Assembly (NCBI RefSeq): GCF_020639365.1
Contig: NZ_JAINUL010000001.1
Location: forward strand, 4,717,745-4,781,744
From: Streptomyces flavotricini
Lineage (GTDB): Bacteria > Actinomycetota > Actinomycetes > Streptomycetales > Streptomycetaceae
DNA length: 64,000 nt
Direction: 5' to 3'
Each line of letters begins with the position of its first letter. Position 1 is the stretch's first letter. Below are positions 36,870 through 44,914 of the stretch, one piece after another. The notes below the pieces were generated by a model. That model did not search any database. It was not told the origin of the DNA and saw nothing but the letters and a program-made list of their open reading frames with translations. The translations under genes and the position numbers were made by a program.

Positions 36870-38509
36870 GACAACTCGTGGAAGAACAGCGGGGTGGCCG
36901 CCGGCAGCGCCGCGCCCTCCGCCAGGAGCCGCCCCTCCACGCCGTCCCACACGGGCATCCGCGTGCCGAGGTCCACCGGCAGGCCCAGGTGCCCGGCGAG
37001 GAAGGCGGACCAGCCCGGCATCAGCGGCGCCGCGGTGACCGCGACCGCGGCCAGCAGCTCCACGTGCGCCGCGAGCCGCCCGGCGTACTCGGCGCGCGGC
37101 CCGGCGGCCCGCAGCAGGGCCAGCTGCCGCAGGTCGGCGTCGGCCCGCTCGATCACGGTGGCCAGGACGTCGGCGGCGCGCTGCGGCGAGAAGGCCTCCG
37201 CGCCGAGGGCGGCGGCGATCTGCCCCGGCAGCGCCGCTCGTTCGGCGGACAGCGCGCCGTCAGCGGGCCCGGCGGCCGGCACGACGGAGTCGAAGTCCTG
37301 GGCGAGCAGGTCCAGTACGGTGTCGGTCCACCGCTCCAGCCCGCCGGCCAGGACGGTGCTGAGGGTGTCCGCGAACTCCTTCATGGAAAAGTTGTTCTGC
37401 GCCCGCTCCGGGCCGGTCAGGCACAGGTGGAAGCGGAGCGCGTCGGCGTTGACCCGGCGCAGGAACTCGCCGCCCCAGATGGCGTGGCCGCGGCTGGTGG
37501 AGAACTTGTCGCCCTCCAGCCGGTAGAACTCGTTGATCACCACCTGTGCCGGCAGGGTCAGTTCACCCTGGGCGAGGAGCAGCGCCGGCCACAGCACGGC
37601 GTGCGAGAACGAGCAGTCGAAGCCGATGAAGTTGACGATCCGGGTCTTGGGGTCGGTCCACAGCCGCTCCCACTGCGAGCGGTCGCCGTTCGCCTCGGCG
37701 ACGCGGGCGGTGCCCGCCGCGTAGCCCCAGATGCCGCTGAACCAGGTGTCGAGGACGTGGCCCTCCCAGCCGGGCAGCGGCACCGGGATGCCGTAGTCCG
37801 CCTCGCGGCTGATCGCGGTGGCGGGCAGGGTCCGCTCGAACAGGCCCTCCAGGTAGGAGATCAGCCGGGGCCGCCACTCCGCCCTGGCCTGCGCGTCGGC
37901 GTAGTACGCCCGCAGGCGCTCGCGCCAGCGCTCCAGCGGGAAGACGATGCGGCGCATGGTCGTGGTCTCGGGGGCGTTCCAGCAGGCGGTGCAGCGGGGC
38001 GCGGCGAGTCCGGCCGGGTCCTGGGGCAGGCCGCAGGCCTCGCAGTACACGCCGTCGGAGGGCTCGGCGCAGAACTGGCACTCGCCGCGCACCTCGGCCT
38101 CGTACAGGTACCGCTCGCAGGGCACGCAGTGGAAGACGGGCAGCTCCTGCACCTCGAGGGCGCCGGATTCCCACAGTTCGAGGAAGAAGCGCTGGACGAA
38201 CTCGGTGTGGGTGGGGTCGGTGAGCGGGCGGGTGAACCAGTCGTGGTGCATGGCGCCCAGCGAGAGGGTCTCCTCCATGCGGTCGCCGAAGAGCTTCGCG
38301 GTCGGGTAGGCGGTGGAGCCGATCTCGGCGGCCCGGCGCGGTACGTAGCAGGAGTGCTCGTCGGAGTAGCCCACGTAGCGGACGTCGTGGCCGCGCTGGC
38401 GCAGGTGCCGGGTCAGGACGTCGGCGCCGAGGAAGGGGCCGGAGAGGTGGCCGAGGTGGAGGTCGCCGTTCGGGTTCGGCGGGGCGCTGGTGACGACGTA
38501 CGAGGTCAT
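36866..38509 (-). CDS. Methionyl-tRNA-synthetase-like protein, candidate hydrazine-forming ligase
   Basis: This 547-residue class I synthetase homologue has HLGH (HIGH motif) in NGDLHLGHLSGPFLGADVL. The double zinc knuckle has CVPC, CQFC, CEAC and CTAC pairs, and a KMSKS-like loop reads DKFSTSRGH, where the usual second Lys is Thr. The C-terminal helical part is MetRS-like. Location in an operon with a cupin, N-monooxygenases and an FAD oxidase points to the MetRS-like half of Spb40-type hydrazine synthetases, which join an N-hydroxylated diamine to an amino acid. A resistance copy of MetRS is the alternative. Overlaps by 4 bp with both neighbours. Confidence 0.85.
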   Translation of the reverse strand: MTSYVVTSAPPNPNGDLHLGHLSGPFLGADVLTRHLRQRGHDVRYVGYSDEHSCYVPRRAAEIGSTAYPTAKLFGDRMEETLSLGAMHHDWFTRPLTDPTHTEFVQRFFLELWESGALEVQELPVFHCVPCERYLYEAEVRGECQFCAEPSDGVYCEACGLPQDPAGLAAPRCTACWNAPETTTMRRIVFPLERWRERLRAYYADAQARAEWRPRLISYLEGLFERTLPATAISREADYGIPVPLPGWEGHVLDTWFSGIWGYAAGTARVAEANGDRSQWERLWTDPKTRIVNFIGFDCSFSHAVLWPALLLAQGELTLPAQVVINEFYRLEGDKFSTSRGHAIWGGEFLRRVNADALRFHLCLTGPERAQNNFSMKEFADTLSTVLAGGLERWTDTVLDLLAQDFDSVVPAAGPADGALSAERAALPGQIAAALGAEAFSPQRAADVLATVIERADADLRQLALLRAAGPRAEYAGRLAAHVELLAAVAVTAAPLMPGWSAFLAGHLGLPVDLGTRMPVWDGVEGRLLAEGAALPAATPLFFHELS

Positions 38510-39144
38510 GATGCGTGGGTCCCTTCGGGGACGGTCAGGGCGGAGGAGTCGAGGGGGGCCGCGGTGTCGAGCGGCGGCAGGGCGGCGGAGGCGGCGGCGA
38601 CGACGCGGCTGCGCGGCGGGAGGTCGTCGAGGACGACCGAGTGGGCGCCGATCCGGGAGTCGGCGCCGATGGTGACCGGGCCGAGGACGCTGGCCCCGGT
38701 GCCGATGACGACGCGGTCGCCGACGACGGGGTGGCGGCGGGATCCGGAGGGCCGGCGCAGGTCCTTCCACCAGCCGACCGAGCCGAGCGTGACCTGGTGG
38801 TAGAGCATCACGTCGTCGCCGATGCGGACGGTCTCGCCGATGACGACGGCGGTGCCGTGGTCGACGAAGAAGCGGCGGCCGATCCGCGCCCCGGGGTGGA
38901 TCTCGATGCCGGAGACGGCGCGGGCCAGCAAGGACAGGGCGCGGGCGGCGACCCGGTGGCCGCGGCCCCAGAGCCAGTGCGCGACCCGGTAGGTCCACAG
39001 GGCGTGGATGTGCGGGTAGAGCAGCACCTCGGCGCGGGACGTGGCGGCCGGGTCCTTGGCGAGGACGGTCCGCACGTCCTCGCGCAGCACCTCGCGCAGC
39101 GGGCGCCGCACCTCGGCCTCCGGGCCGGTCTCACATGTGGTCAT
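38506..39144 (-). CDS. Serine O-acetyltransferase-like protein (CysE family)
   Basis: This 212-residue left-handed beta-helix acetyltransferase has SGIEIHPGARIGRRFFVDHG, a canonical CysE stretch carrying the catalytic His. TVRIGDDVMLYHQVTLGSVG and HPVVGDRVVIGTGASVLGPV continue the hexapeptide repeats. The N-terminal helical cap (EDVRTVLAKDPAATSRAEVLL) is present. It would make O-acetyl-L-serine from serine and acetyl-CoA, or acetylate a related hydroxy-amino acid. Inside a biosynthetic operon, overlapping both neighbours, it suggests that serine or acetylserine is a building block or leaving-group intermediate, rather than cysteine supply. Confidence 0.87.
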   Translation of the reverse strand: MTTCETGPEAEVRRPLREVLREDVRTVLAKDPAATSRAEVLLYPHIHALWTYRVAHWLWGRGHRVAARALSLLARAVSGIEIHPGARIGRRFFVDHGTAVVIGETVRIGDDVMLYHQVTLGSVGWWKDLRRPSGSRRHPVVGDRVVIGTGASVLGPVTIGADSRIGAHSVVLDDLPPRSRVVAAASAALPPLDTAAPLDSSALTVPEGTHAS

Positions 39145-40339
39145 ACGGGGCCTCCGGACGGATCGGGCGGCCCGCGAGGAAGCGCTGAGGCCGGTACGGT
39201 TCCAGCAGCTCCTGTACGGCCTTGCCGGGTACGGCCCCGCCCTCGACGATCTCCTTGGCGGCGAGCTCGGCCACGGCGGGGGCCAGCTTGAAGCCGCCGC
39301 CGCTGAAACCGAGTGCGAGGTACAGGCCGTCGGGGCCGGCCGCGCCCACGACCGGGCGCTTGTCCGGGGTGTAGCCGTCGAGCCCGGACCGGGTGCCCGC
39401 GAGCGGGGCGGTGGCGGCGGCCGGGACCCGGCCGGCGATCGCGGCGATCGCGGACTCCAGCTCGGCCTCGGTCAGCGGCTCCACGTCGCGGCCCAGTTCG
39501 GTGTCGGGCTTGCTGGGGACGCCGAAGTAGAAGCGGTTGAGGCCGTCGGGCCGGAAGTAGCTGCCGGTGGTGTCGTCGATGCAGGTCGGTACGGAGGCCG
39601 CCGACCCGCGCCGGCCCGCGCCCGGGAGCTCGGCCTGGGCCAGCCCGATCCGGCGCGCGGTGACCGGGATGTGGATGCCGAGGTGCTCGGCCGGGGCGGA
39701 GCCCCAGGCGCCGCCCGCGAGGACGACCAGCGGGGCGTCGATGCGGCCGATGGAGGTGAGGACGCCGGTGACGGTGCCCGCGGTCTCCAGCACCTTCATG
39801 GCCCGGATGCCCTCGGAGGGGGAGACGCCGAGCCGGTAGGCGGCGGTGAGCAGGGAGGCGGAGGCGGCCATCGGGTCGGCGTAGCCGCCCTCCGGCTCGT
39901 ACGCGGCGAGGGCGACGCCCTCGGTCCGCAGGCCGGGGTAGATCTCCTTCAGTTCGGCGGCGTCGATGACCTCGACACGGCGGTATCCGGCGGCGTCCGA
40001 GGAGGCGGCGGCGTTGTGGCGGAGGTCGTCGGCGTGGTTCTCGCCGACGATCATGACGAAGCCGGTGCGGCGGTAGCCGCAGTCGCCGCCGATGACGTCC
40101 GACCACTGCTCGAAGACGGGCAGGCTGCGGGCGGCGAGCCGGGTGTCGGCGGCGGCCGTGTGGTGCAGCCGCAGCAGTCCGCCGGAGCGGGAGGTGGCGC
40201 CCTGGGCGTTGACCCGGCCCTGGTCGCACAGGACGATCCGGCCGATGCCGGCGAGGGCGAGCTGGTGCGCGATGGCCGCGCCGATCACCCCGCCGCCGAC
40301 GACGATGGCGTCGGCGTGCGCGTGGACGATGGGACTCAT
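39131..40339 (-). CDS. FAD-dependent amine oxidase (DAO / glycine-oxidase-like)
   Basis: This 402-residue oxidase has the FAD-binding motif AIVVGGGVIGAAIAHQLALA and a C-terminal DGYTPDKRPVVGAAGPDG plus LALGFSGGGFKLAP, as in glycine/sarcosine oxidases. TSRSGGLLRLHH occupies the flavin-proximal region. In hydrazinoacetate-type pathways an oxidase of this family acts on the N-N-linked lysine-glycine adduct, releasing the hydrazine unit; the same role is inferred here. ATG 40339 overlaps the cupin stop by 4 bp, and its own end overlaps the acetyltransferase by 14 bp. Confidence 0.88.
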   Translation of the reverse strand: MSPIVHAHADAIVVGGGVIGAAIAHQLALAGIGRIVLCDQGRVNAQGATSRSGGLLRLHHTAAADTRLAARSLPVFEQWSDVIGGDCGYRRTGFVMIVGENHADDLRHNAAASSDAAGYRRVEVIDAAELKEIYPGLRTEGVALAAYEPEGGYADPMAASASLLTAAYRLGVSPSEGIRAMKVLETAGTVTGVLTSIGRIDAPLVVLAGGAWGSAPAEHLGIHIPVTARRIGLAQAELPGAGRRGSAASVPTCIDDTTGSYFRPDGLNRFYFGVPSKPDTELGRDVEPLTEAELESAIAAIAGRVPAAATAPLAGTRSGLDGYTPDKRPVVGAAGPDGLYLALGFSGGGFKLAPAVAELAAKEIVEGGAVPGKAVQELLEPYRPQRFLAGRPIRPEAPYDHM

Positions 40340-40794
40340 GCGTCCACGCTCCGGTCCTTCGCCGCGGCGCCCGGGTCCGCCGGGCCCGCGCCCGCCGCGC
40401 CCGGGTCATCGATGCCGAACTCGGCGGCCCACTTGGCCCGGTCGCGGGCCACGGCGTCCGATCCGCCCCACCAGACGGTGACGAAGCGCAGCCGGACGTC
40501 GCCGTCGTTGGTCAGGTCGTGGTCCTGGAGCGGGGTGATGAACACGGTCTCGCCGGCGCGGACCCGGCGGGTCTCGGTGCCGATCCGCATCACCCCGCTG
40601 CCCTCGACGATGAAGAACATCTCGTTCTCGTCGTGGTCGTGGGGCGTGGAGGTGGCGCCGGGCGCCACGTCGACCCAGGCGCCGCCCCAGTTGGGCTCCT
40701 CGACGGCCTCGGGCCAGGGGAAGATCCGTCGGCCGCTGACGTTGTACGGCTCCTCGAAGACCATGTCGTCCTCGTGGGCGGTGAAGATGTGCAT
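40336..40794 (-). CDS. Cupin protein, candidate partner of the MetRS-like hydrazine-forming enzyme
   Basis: This is a single cupin domain of about 152 residues. The metal motif TPHDHDENEMFFIVEGSGVM supplies two His and a Glu, and the second motif PLQDHDLTNDG supplies another His. The N-terminal GRRIFPWPEAVEEPNWGGAW is distinctive. I use ATG 40794; TTG 40809, directly after the upstream monooxygenase stop, would add 5 residues. In Spb40-type hydrazine synthetases a cupin is fused to a MetRS-like domain; here it is a separate gene, two genes away from the MetRS-like gene, next to the N-monooxygenase. Confidence 0.82.
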   Translation of the reverse strand: MHIFTAHEDDMVFEEPYNVSGRRIFPWPEAVEEPNWGGAWVDVAPGATSTPHDHDENEMFFIVEGSGVMRIGTETRRVRAGETVFITPLQDHDLTNDGDVRLRFVTVWWGGSDAVARDRAKWAAEFGIDDPGAAGAGPADPGAAAKDRSVDA

Positions 40795-40809
40795 CGCGTA
40801 CGGGTCCAA

Positions 40810-42135
40810 TCAGGCGGCGACGGGGTGGCGCAGGCGGGCGCGCAGGTCGCGGTGGATGGTGTCGGCCTTGGCGGCCATCTGGCTGAAGGAGGTGGCGCTG
40901 CCGATGCCGTGCCGCCACTCGGTGAGCCCGTCGAGGTAGATCCCCACCTCGCAGTCCTCGGTGGTGCGGGCGCGGTAGGCGCGGGTGACCTCGGGACGGC
41001 CCTGCGCGTCCAGGCGCAGGTGGGGGACGAAGGCGGCCAGCGGGCGGGGCAGGGCGGCCTCGCGGTAGCCGGTGCAGACGATCACGGCGTCGGCCTCGAT
41101 CAGGCCGCTCCCGCCGGTGAACACCTCCTCGGTGCGCAGCCGCACCCGGCCGTCCGGGGTCTGGTCGACCGCGGTGACCTCGGTGCGCTTGTGCATGTGC
41201 AGGCGCTGTCGGCCGGTGAACCGGTCCTGGTAGACGGCCTGGTAGAGGGCGGTGGAGACGTCGGGGTCCACGGCCGCGTAGTTCGTGGCCCGGGCCTGGT
41301 CCAGGGCGCGTTCACGCTGCTCGCCTTCGAGTCCGTAGAAGTAGTCGGTCTCGTCGGGGAAGTACACCTCGTTGCTGAAGTGGCCGAGCTCGTACATCCG
41401 GAAGCCCGCGTGGCGGACCACCGAGTGGATCTCGGCGTCCGGGTGCTGCGCCGCCAGGTGCAGGACGATCTCGCCGGCGGTCTGCCCGGCTCCGATGACG
41501 GCGATGGAGCGCGGCGGGCGGTCGCCGGAGGCGGCGAGGGCGGCAAGGGACGGCAGCAGCTTGGAGGCGTGGAAGACCCGTTCGCCCAGGTGCGGGCGGA
41601 ACAGCTCCGGTACGTAGGCCTCGTGGCCGGTGGCGAGGGCGATGTTGCGGCCCTCCACGGTGTGCAGGGAGCCGTCGCGGGTGTCCCGGGAGAGCACGCG
41701 GGCGGTGCGGACGCGGCCGTCGGCGCCGGTGACGGGCTCGACGCTCAGCACCTCGCGGTGGTAGTCGACGGGGCCGCGGACCTGGCGGGCGGCCCACTGC
41801 ACGTAGTCCGACCACTCCAGGCGGCTGACGTAGCCGCCCATCAGCGTGAACGGGTAGAAGCGTCCGCTCTGCTGGAGGTAGTGGGGGAAGGTGAAGCGGG
41901 AGCGGGCGTCGCGCGGGGTGGCGAAGTCGCGCAGGAAATGGTGCTGGATGTCGGTGCCGGGCAGGACCAGGTTGGGCTGCCACGCGGAGTCGGCGGCCCG
42001 CTCCAGGTAGCGGGCGGCCAGCGGGGCCGTGCCGGCTGCGTCGTCGTGGTCCTCGACGGCGGCGGCGAGCGCGATCCCGGAAGGGCCGAAGCCCGCCACC
42101 ACCAGGTCCTGGACGGCGGTGTCGCGGGTGGTCAT
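40810..42135 (-). CDS. SidA/IucD/PvdA-type flavin N-monooxygenase, copy 1 (cupin-adjacent)
   Basis: This 441-residue lysine/ornithine N-hydroxylase family protein has the FAD motif LVVAGFGPSGIALAAAVED, the substrate/FAD region DIQHHFLRDFATPRDARSRF, and the NADPH motif IAVIGAGQTAGEIVLHLAAQ. The family ATGY-type motif appears as VIVCTGYREAALP. It ends directly against the cupin gene, and its start overlaps the aminotransferase stop by 4 bp. By analogy with Spb38 I infer that it hydroxylates the side-chain nitrogen of lysine or another diamine, the first step of N-N bond formation. Confidence 0.9.
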   Translation of the reverse strand: MTTRDTAVQDLVVAGFGPSGIALAAAVEDHDDAAGTAPLAARYLERAADSAWQPNLVLPGTDIQHHFLRDFATPRDARSRFTFPHYLQQSGRFYPFTLMGGYVSRLEWSDYVQWAARQVRGPVDYHREVLSVEPVTGADGRVRTARVLSRDTRDGSLHTVEGRNIALATGHEAYVPELFRPHLGERVFHASKLLPSLAALAASGDRPPRSIAVIGAGQTAGEIVLHLAAQHPDAEIHSVVRHAGFRMYELGHFSNEVYFPDETDYFYGLEGEQRERALDQARATNYAAVDPDVSTALYQAVYQDRFTGRQRLHMHKRTEVTAVDQTPDGRVRLRTEEVFTGGSGLIEADAVIVCTGYREAALPRPLAAFVPHLRLDAQGRPEVTRAYRARTTEDCEVGIYLDGLTEWRHGIGSATSFSQMAAKADTIHRDLRARLRHPVAA

Positions 42136-43550
42136 CGGGCACCCGCCGGCGTCGTCGGGCCGAGCGCGGCCAGGGCCGCGGTCAGGGACTCGCGGATGAT
42201 CCGGCCGGCCTGGTCGATCTCGCGGGCCGAGCAGTTCAGCGGCGGCAGCATGCGCACGACGCAGTCGTCACGGCCGCCGAGCTCGATGATCAGGCCACGG
42301 CTGACGGCCTCCCACTGGACCCGCTTGGCGAGGGCTTCGGCGGGCAGCCCGGTCTCCGGGTCGGTCAGCTCGACGCCGGTCATCAGGCCGAGGCCGCGTA
42401 CGTCGGCCACGTACGGGGTGAGCTCGCGCAGGCCCTGGAGGTGGACCATCAGCTGGTCGGCGCGGGCCCGGACGTTCTCCAGGACGCGCTCGCGCTTGAC
42501 GACCTTCATGGTGGCGACGCCGGCGGCGAACGCGGGCTGGTTGCCGCGGAAGGTGCCGGAGTGGGCGCCGGGCTTCCACACGTCGAGCTTCTCGTCGTAG
42601 AGGATCACGGAGGCGGGCAGGCCCATGCCGGACAGGGCCTTGGAGGCGCACACGACGTCGGGCTCGATGCCGTACTGCTCGAAGGCGAACCAGGTGCCGG
42701 TGCGACCGCAGCCGCTCTGCACCTCGTCGACGATGAGGGGGATGCCGAGCCGCCGGGTGACCTCGCGGATCCGCTGGACGAACTCGACCTCGGCGGGGAT
42801 GACGCCGCCCTCGCCCTGCACCAGCTCCATGATCACGGCGGCGGGCAGGGTGATCCCGCCGTTGACGTCGGTCAGCGCCTTCTCCAGGAACGCGGCGCAG
42901 TTGACCTGGCAGTCGTCCCGCTTGAGGCCGAGCGGGCAGTTGTGGCAGTTGGAGTACGGGAAGAAGTGCACGCCCGGCATCCGGCCCCGGACCGGCTCCT
43001 TCTGCTCGACGAGCCCGGTGACGCTCAGCGCGGCCAGGGTCGCCCCGTGGAACCCGCCCTGGAAGGTGATGATCTCCTCGCGGCCGGTGGCGGTCTTGCA
43101 GAGCTTGAGGGCGGCGTCGACGGCGTTGGCGCCGGTCGGCCCGCAGAAGTGGATCCGGGTGCGCTCGCGCATCGGCTCCGGCAGCATCCCGATGGTCAGC
43201 TCGGTGAACTCGTCCTTGACCGGGGTGGGGAAGTCCAGCCCGTGCACGAACTCGTCGAGCTGGCGGTGGGCGGCCGCGAGCGGCTCGGGGTGGTTGTGGC
43301 CCAGGGAGAGCACCCCGGCGCCGCTGAGGAAGTCGAGGAAGACGTTCCCGTCGAGGTCCTCCACGTACGAGCCCTTGCCGCGGCGGATCGCCATCGGCAG
43401 CTTGCGCGGGTAGGAGCGGGAGTTGGACTCGCGGCCGGCCTGGCGGTCCAGCAGCTCGGCGCTGAGCGGACCGGGCAGCGGACCGGTGATCACGGGGGCG
43501 GTGTAGACCCGCGGCGCGGCCGCGACCGGGGTGTCGATGGTGGCAGTCAT
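42132..43550 (-). CDS. Class III aminotransferase, diaminobutyrate--2-oxoglutarate type
   Basis: This 472-residue PLP enzyme has the cofactor Lys in DVVCASKALSGMGLPAS. IPLIVDEVQSGCGRTGTWFA holds the PLP-nitrogen Asp, and CGPTGANAVDAALKLCKTAT is the phosphate-binding region. A Cys-rich insert (SNCHNCPLGLKRDDCQVNC) is typical of diaminobutyrate-forming members. It would convert aspartate semialdehyde plus glutamate to 2,4-diaminobutyrate, a possible substrate of one of the two N-monooxygenases that flank it. ATG 43550 was chosen; the frame is open upstream into a neighbouring gene. Confidence 0.88.
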   Translation of the reverse strand: MTATIDTPVAAAPRVYTAPVITGPLPGPLSAELLDRQAGRESNSRSYPRKLPMAIRRGKGSYVEDLDGNVFLDFLSGAGVLSLGHNHPEPLAAAHRQLDEFVHGLDFPTPVKDEFTELTIGMLPEPMRERTRIHFCGPTGANAVDAALKLCKTATGREEIITFQGGFHGATLAALSVTGLVEQKEPVRGRMPGVHFFPYSNCHNCPLGLKRDDCQVNCAAFLEKALTDVNGGITLPAAVIMELVQGEGGVIPAEVEFVQRIREVTRRLGIPLIVDEVQSGCGRTGTWFAFEQYGIEPDVVCASKALSGMGLPASVILYDEKLDVWKPGAHSGTFRGNQPAFAAGVATMKVVKRERVLENVRARADQLMVHLQGLRELTPYVADVRGLGLMTGVELTDPETGLPAEALAKRVQWEAVSRGLIIELGGRDDCVVRMLPPLNCSAREIDQAGRIIRESLTAALAALGPTTPAGAR

Positions 43551-43570
43551 GGGGAAGGGGACCTTTCCGG

Positions 43571-44914
43571 TCAGGCGGCGGCGAGTACGGCGCTGCGGTC
43601 GGCGGCGGAGGTGGCGGCGCCGGTCAGGCGGGCGGTCAGGGCGTCGGTGAGGCTCGCGGCGCGCAGCGACAGGAGGCTGAAGGAGCCCGCGTCGCCGATG
43701 CCGTGGCTGGACTCGCACAGGCCGTTCAGGAAGAGCGGCGGGGTGCCGTCGGCGACCGGTTCGAGCGCGTAGTCGGCGGACACCTGCAGGCGGCCGTCCG
43801 GCTCGGTGGCGAAGAGCTGCGCGAGCGGGGCCATCAGCGGCGGGCAGGGCTCCTCGTGCGGGCCGGGGCCCATGTTGCGGAAGCCGGTGGCGAGGACCGC
43901 GAAGTCCACGGTCTCGCTGATCCGCTCGCCGGTGGTGCGCTCGACGAAGTCGAGGGCGATCCGGTCCGCGCCCTCCCGGGCCACGCCCACGGCCTCGTGG
44001 TTGCCGCGGACGAACACCTTCTGGTCGCCGTCGAGCTCCTGCTCGTAGATCGTCATGTAGAGATCGCGCAGCACGTCGCCGTCGGCGGAGGAGTAGTTCG
44101 TGCCGTGCATGTAGGCGTCCAGGGCCTTCTTGCCCTCGCGGGAGGCCCGGAAGTAGTACTCGGTGAACTCGGGGAAGTAGCCCTCCTCGCTGAAGGGACT
44201 GGTGTCCTTAAGGCGCAGCGAGTGCGAGCGCGTGTACGTGGTCACCTTGGTGCGCGGGAACCGCCGGTGCAGGTCCAGGGCCAGTTCGACGGCGCTCTGG
44301 CTGCCCCCGATGACCGCCACCGACTCCGGGGCCCGCCCCCCGCCGGTCAGCTCCGCCAGCTTCGGCAGGTACTGGGTCAGGTGGAAGATCCGCGGGGTGC
44401 GCAGCGCGTCGTACGGAGCCGGGACGTACGGGGTGCGGCCCGGGCCCATCACCAGCGTGCGGCCGAGGTAACGGCTGCCCGACATGGTGGTCACCTCGTA
44501 GAGGCGTTCGCCGAACTCCTCGACGATCTCGACGCGTGCGGCCCGCTGGTTGCAGTCGACCAGGTGCGAGAAGAACCCGGCGGCCCAGCGGATGTAGCCC
44601 GCGTACTCCTTGCGGAGCGGGAACTCCGAGGGGAGGTTCAGGTGGCGCAGCAGCCGGCCCTGCTCGTGCAGGTAGTTCAGGAAGGTGTAGCGGCTGCGCG
44701 GGTTGCGCAGGGTCACCAGGTCGCGGCTCGGGTGGTTCTGGATGTCGGAGCCGTCCAGCAGCATCCCGGGCTGCCACTCGGGGCTCGGCCGGGCTTCCAG
44801 GAAGCGGGCCGTCAGCGGCGATTCGCGCTCCTCCAGGGCGATCGCGAGGGCCAGGTTCGCCGGGCCGAAGCCGATGCCGAGGATGTCGTGGACGGGAGTC
44901 GTGCTCGCGCTCAT
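43571..44914 (-). CDS. SidA/IucD/PvdA-type flavin N-monooxygenase, copy 2
   Basis: This 447-residue N-hydroxylase has the FAD motif ILGIGFGPANLALAIALEE, then DGSDIQNHPSRDLVTLRNPR. The NADPH motif is VAVIGGSQSAVELALDLHRR and the family motif is FAVLATGFRNMGPG. It is clearly diverged from copy 1 and closer in appearance to siderophore ornithine hydroxylases. Flanked by the diaminobutyrate aminotransferase (20-bp gap) and the binding-protein gene (4-bp overlap), it may N-hydroxylate 2,4-diaminobutyrate. Two such enzymes in one operon imply two hydroxylated nitrogens or two substrates. Confidence 0.9.
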   Translation of the reverse strand: MSASTTPVHDILGIGFGPANLALAIALEERESPLTARFLEARPSPEWQPGMLLDGSDIQNHPSRDLVTLRNPRSRYTFLNYLHEQGRLLRHLNLPSEFPLRKEYAGYIRWAAGFFSHLVDCNQRAARVEIVEEFGERLYEVTTMSGSRYLGRTLVMGPGRTPYVPAPYDALRTPRIFHLTQYLPKLAELTGGGRAPESVAVIGGSQSAVELALDLHRRFPRTKVTTYTRSHSLRLKDTSPFSEEGYFPEFTEYYFRASREGKKALDAYMHGTNYSSADGDVLRDLYMTIYEQELDGDQKVFVRGNHEAVGVAREGADRIALDFVERTTGERISETVDFAVLATGFRNMGPGPHEEPCPPLMAPLAQLFATEPDGRLQVSADYALEPVADGTPPLFLNGLCESSHGIGDAGSFSLLSLRAASLTDALTARLTGAATSAADRSAVLAAA

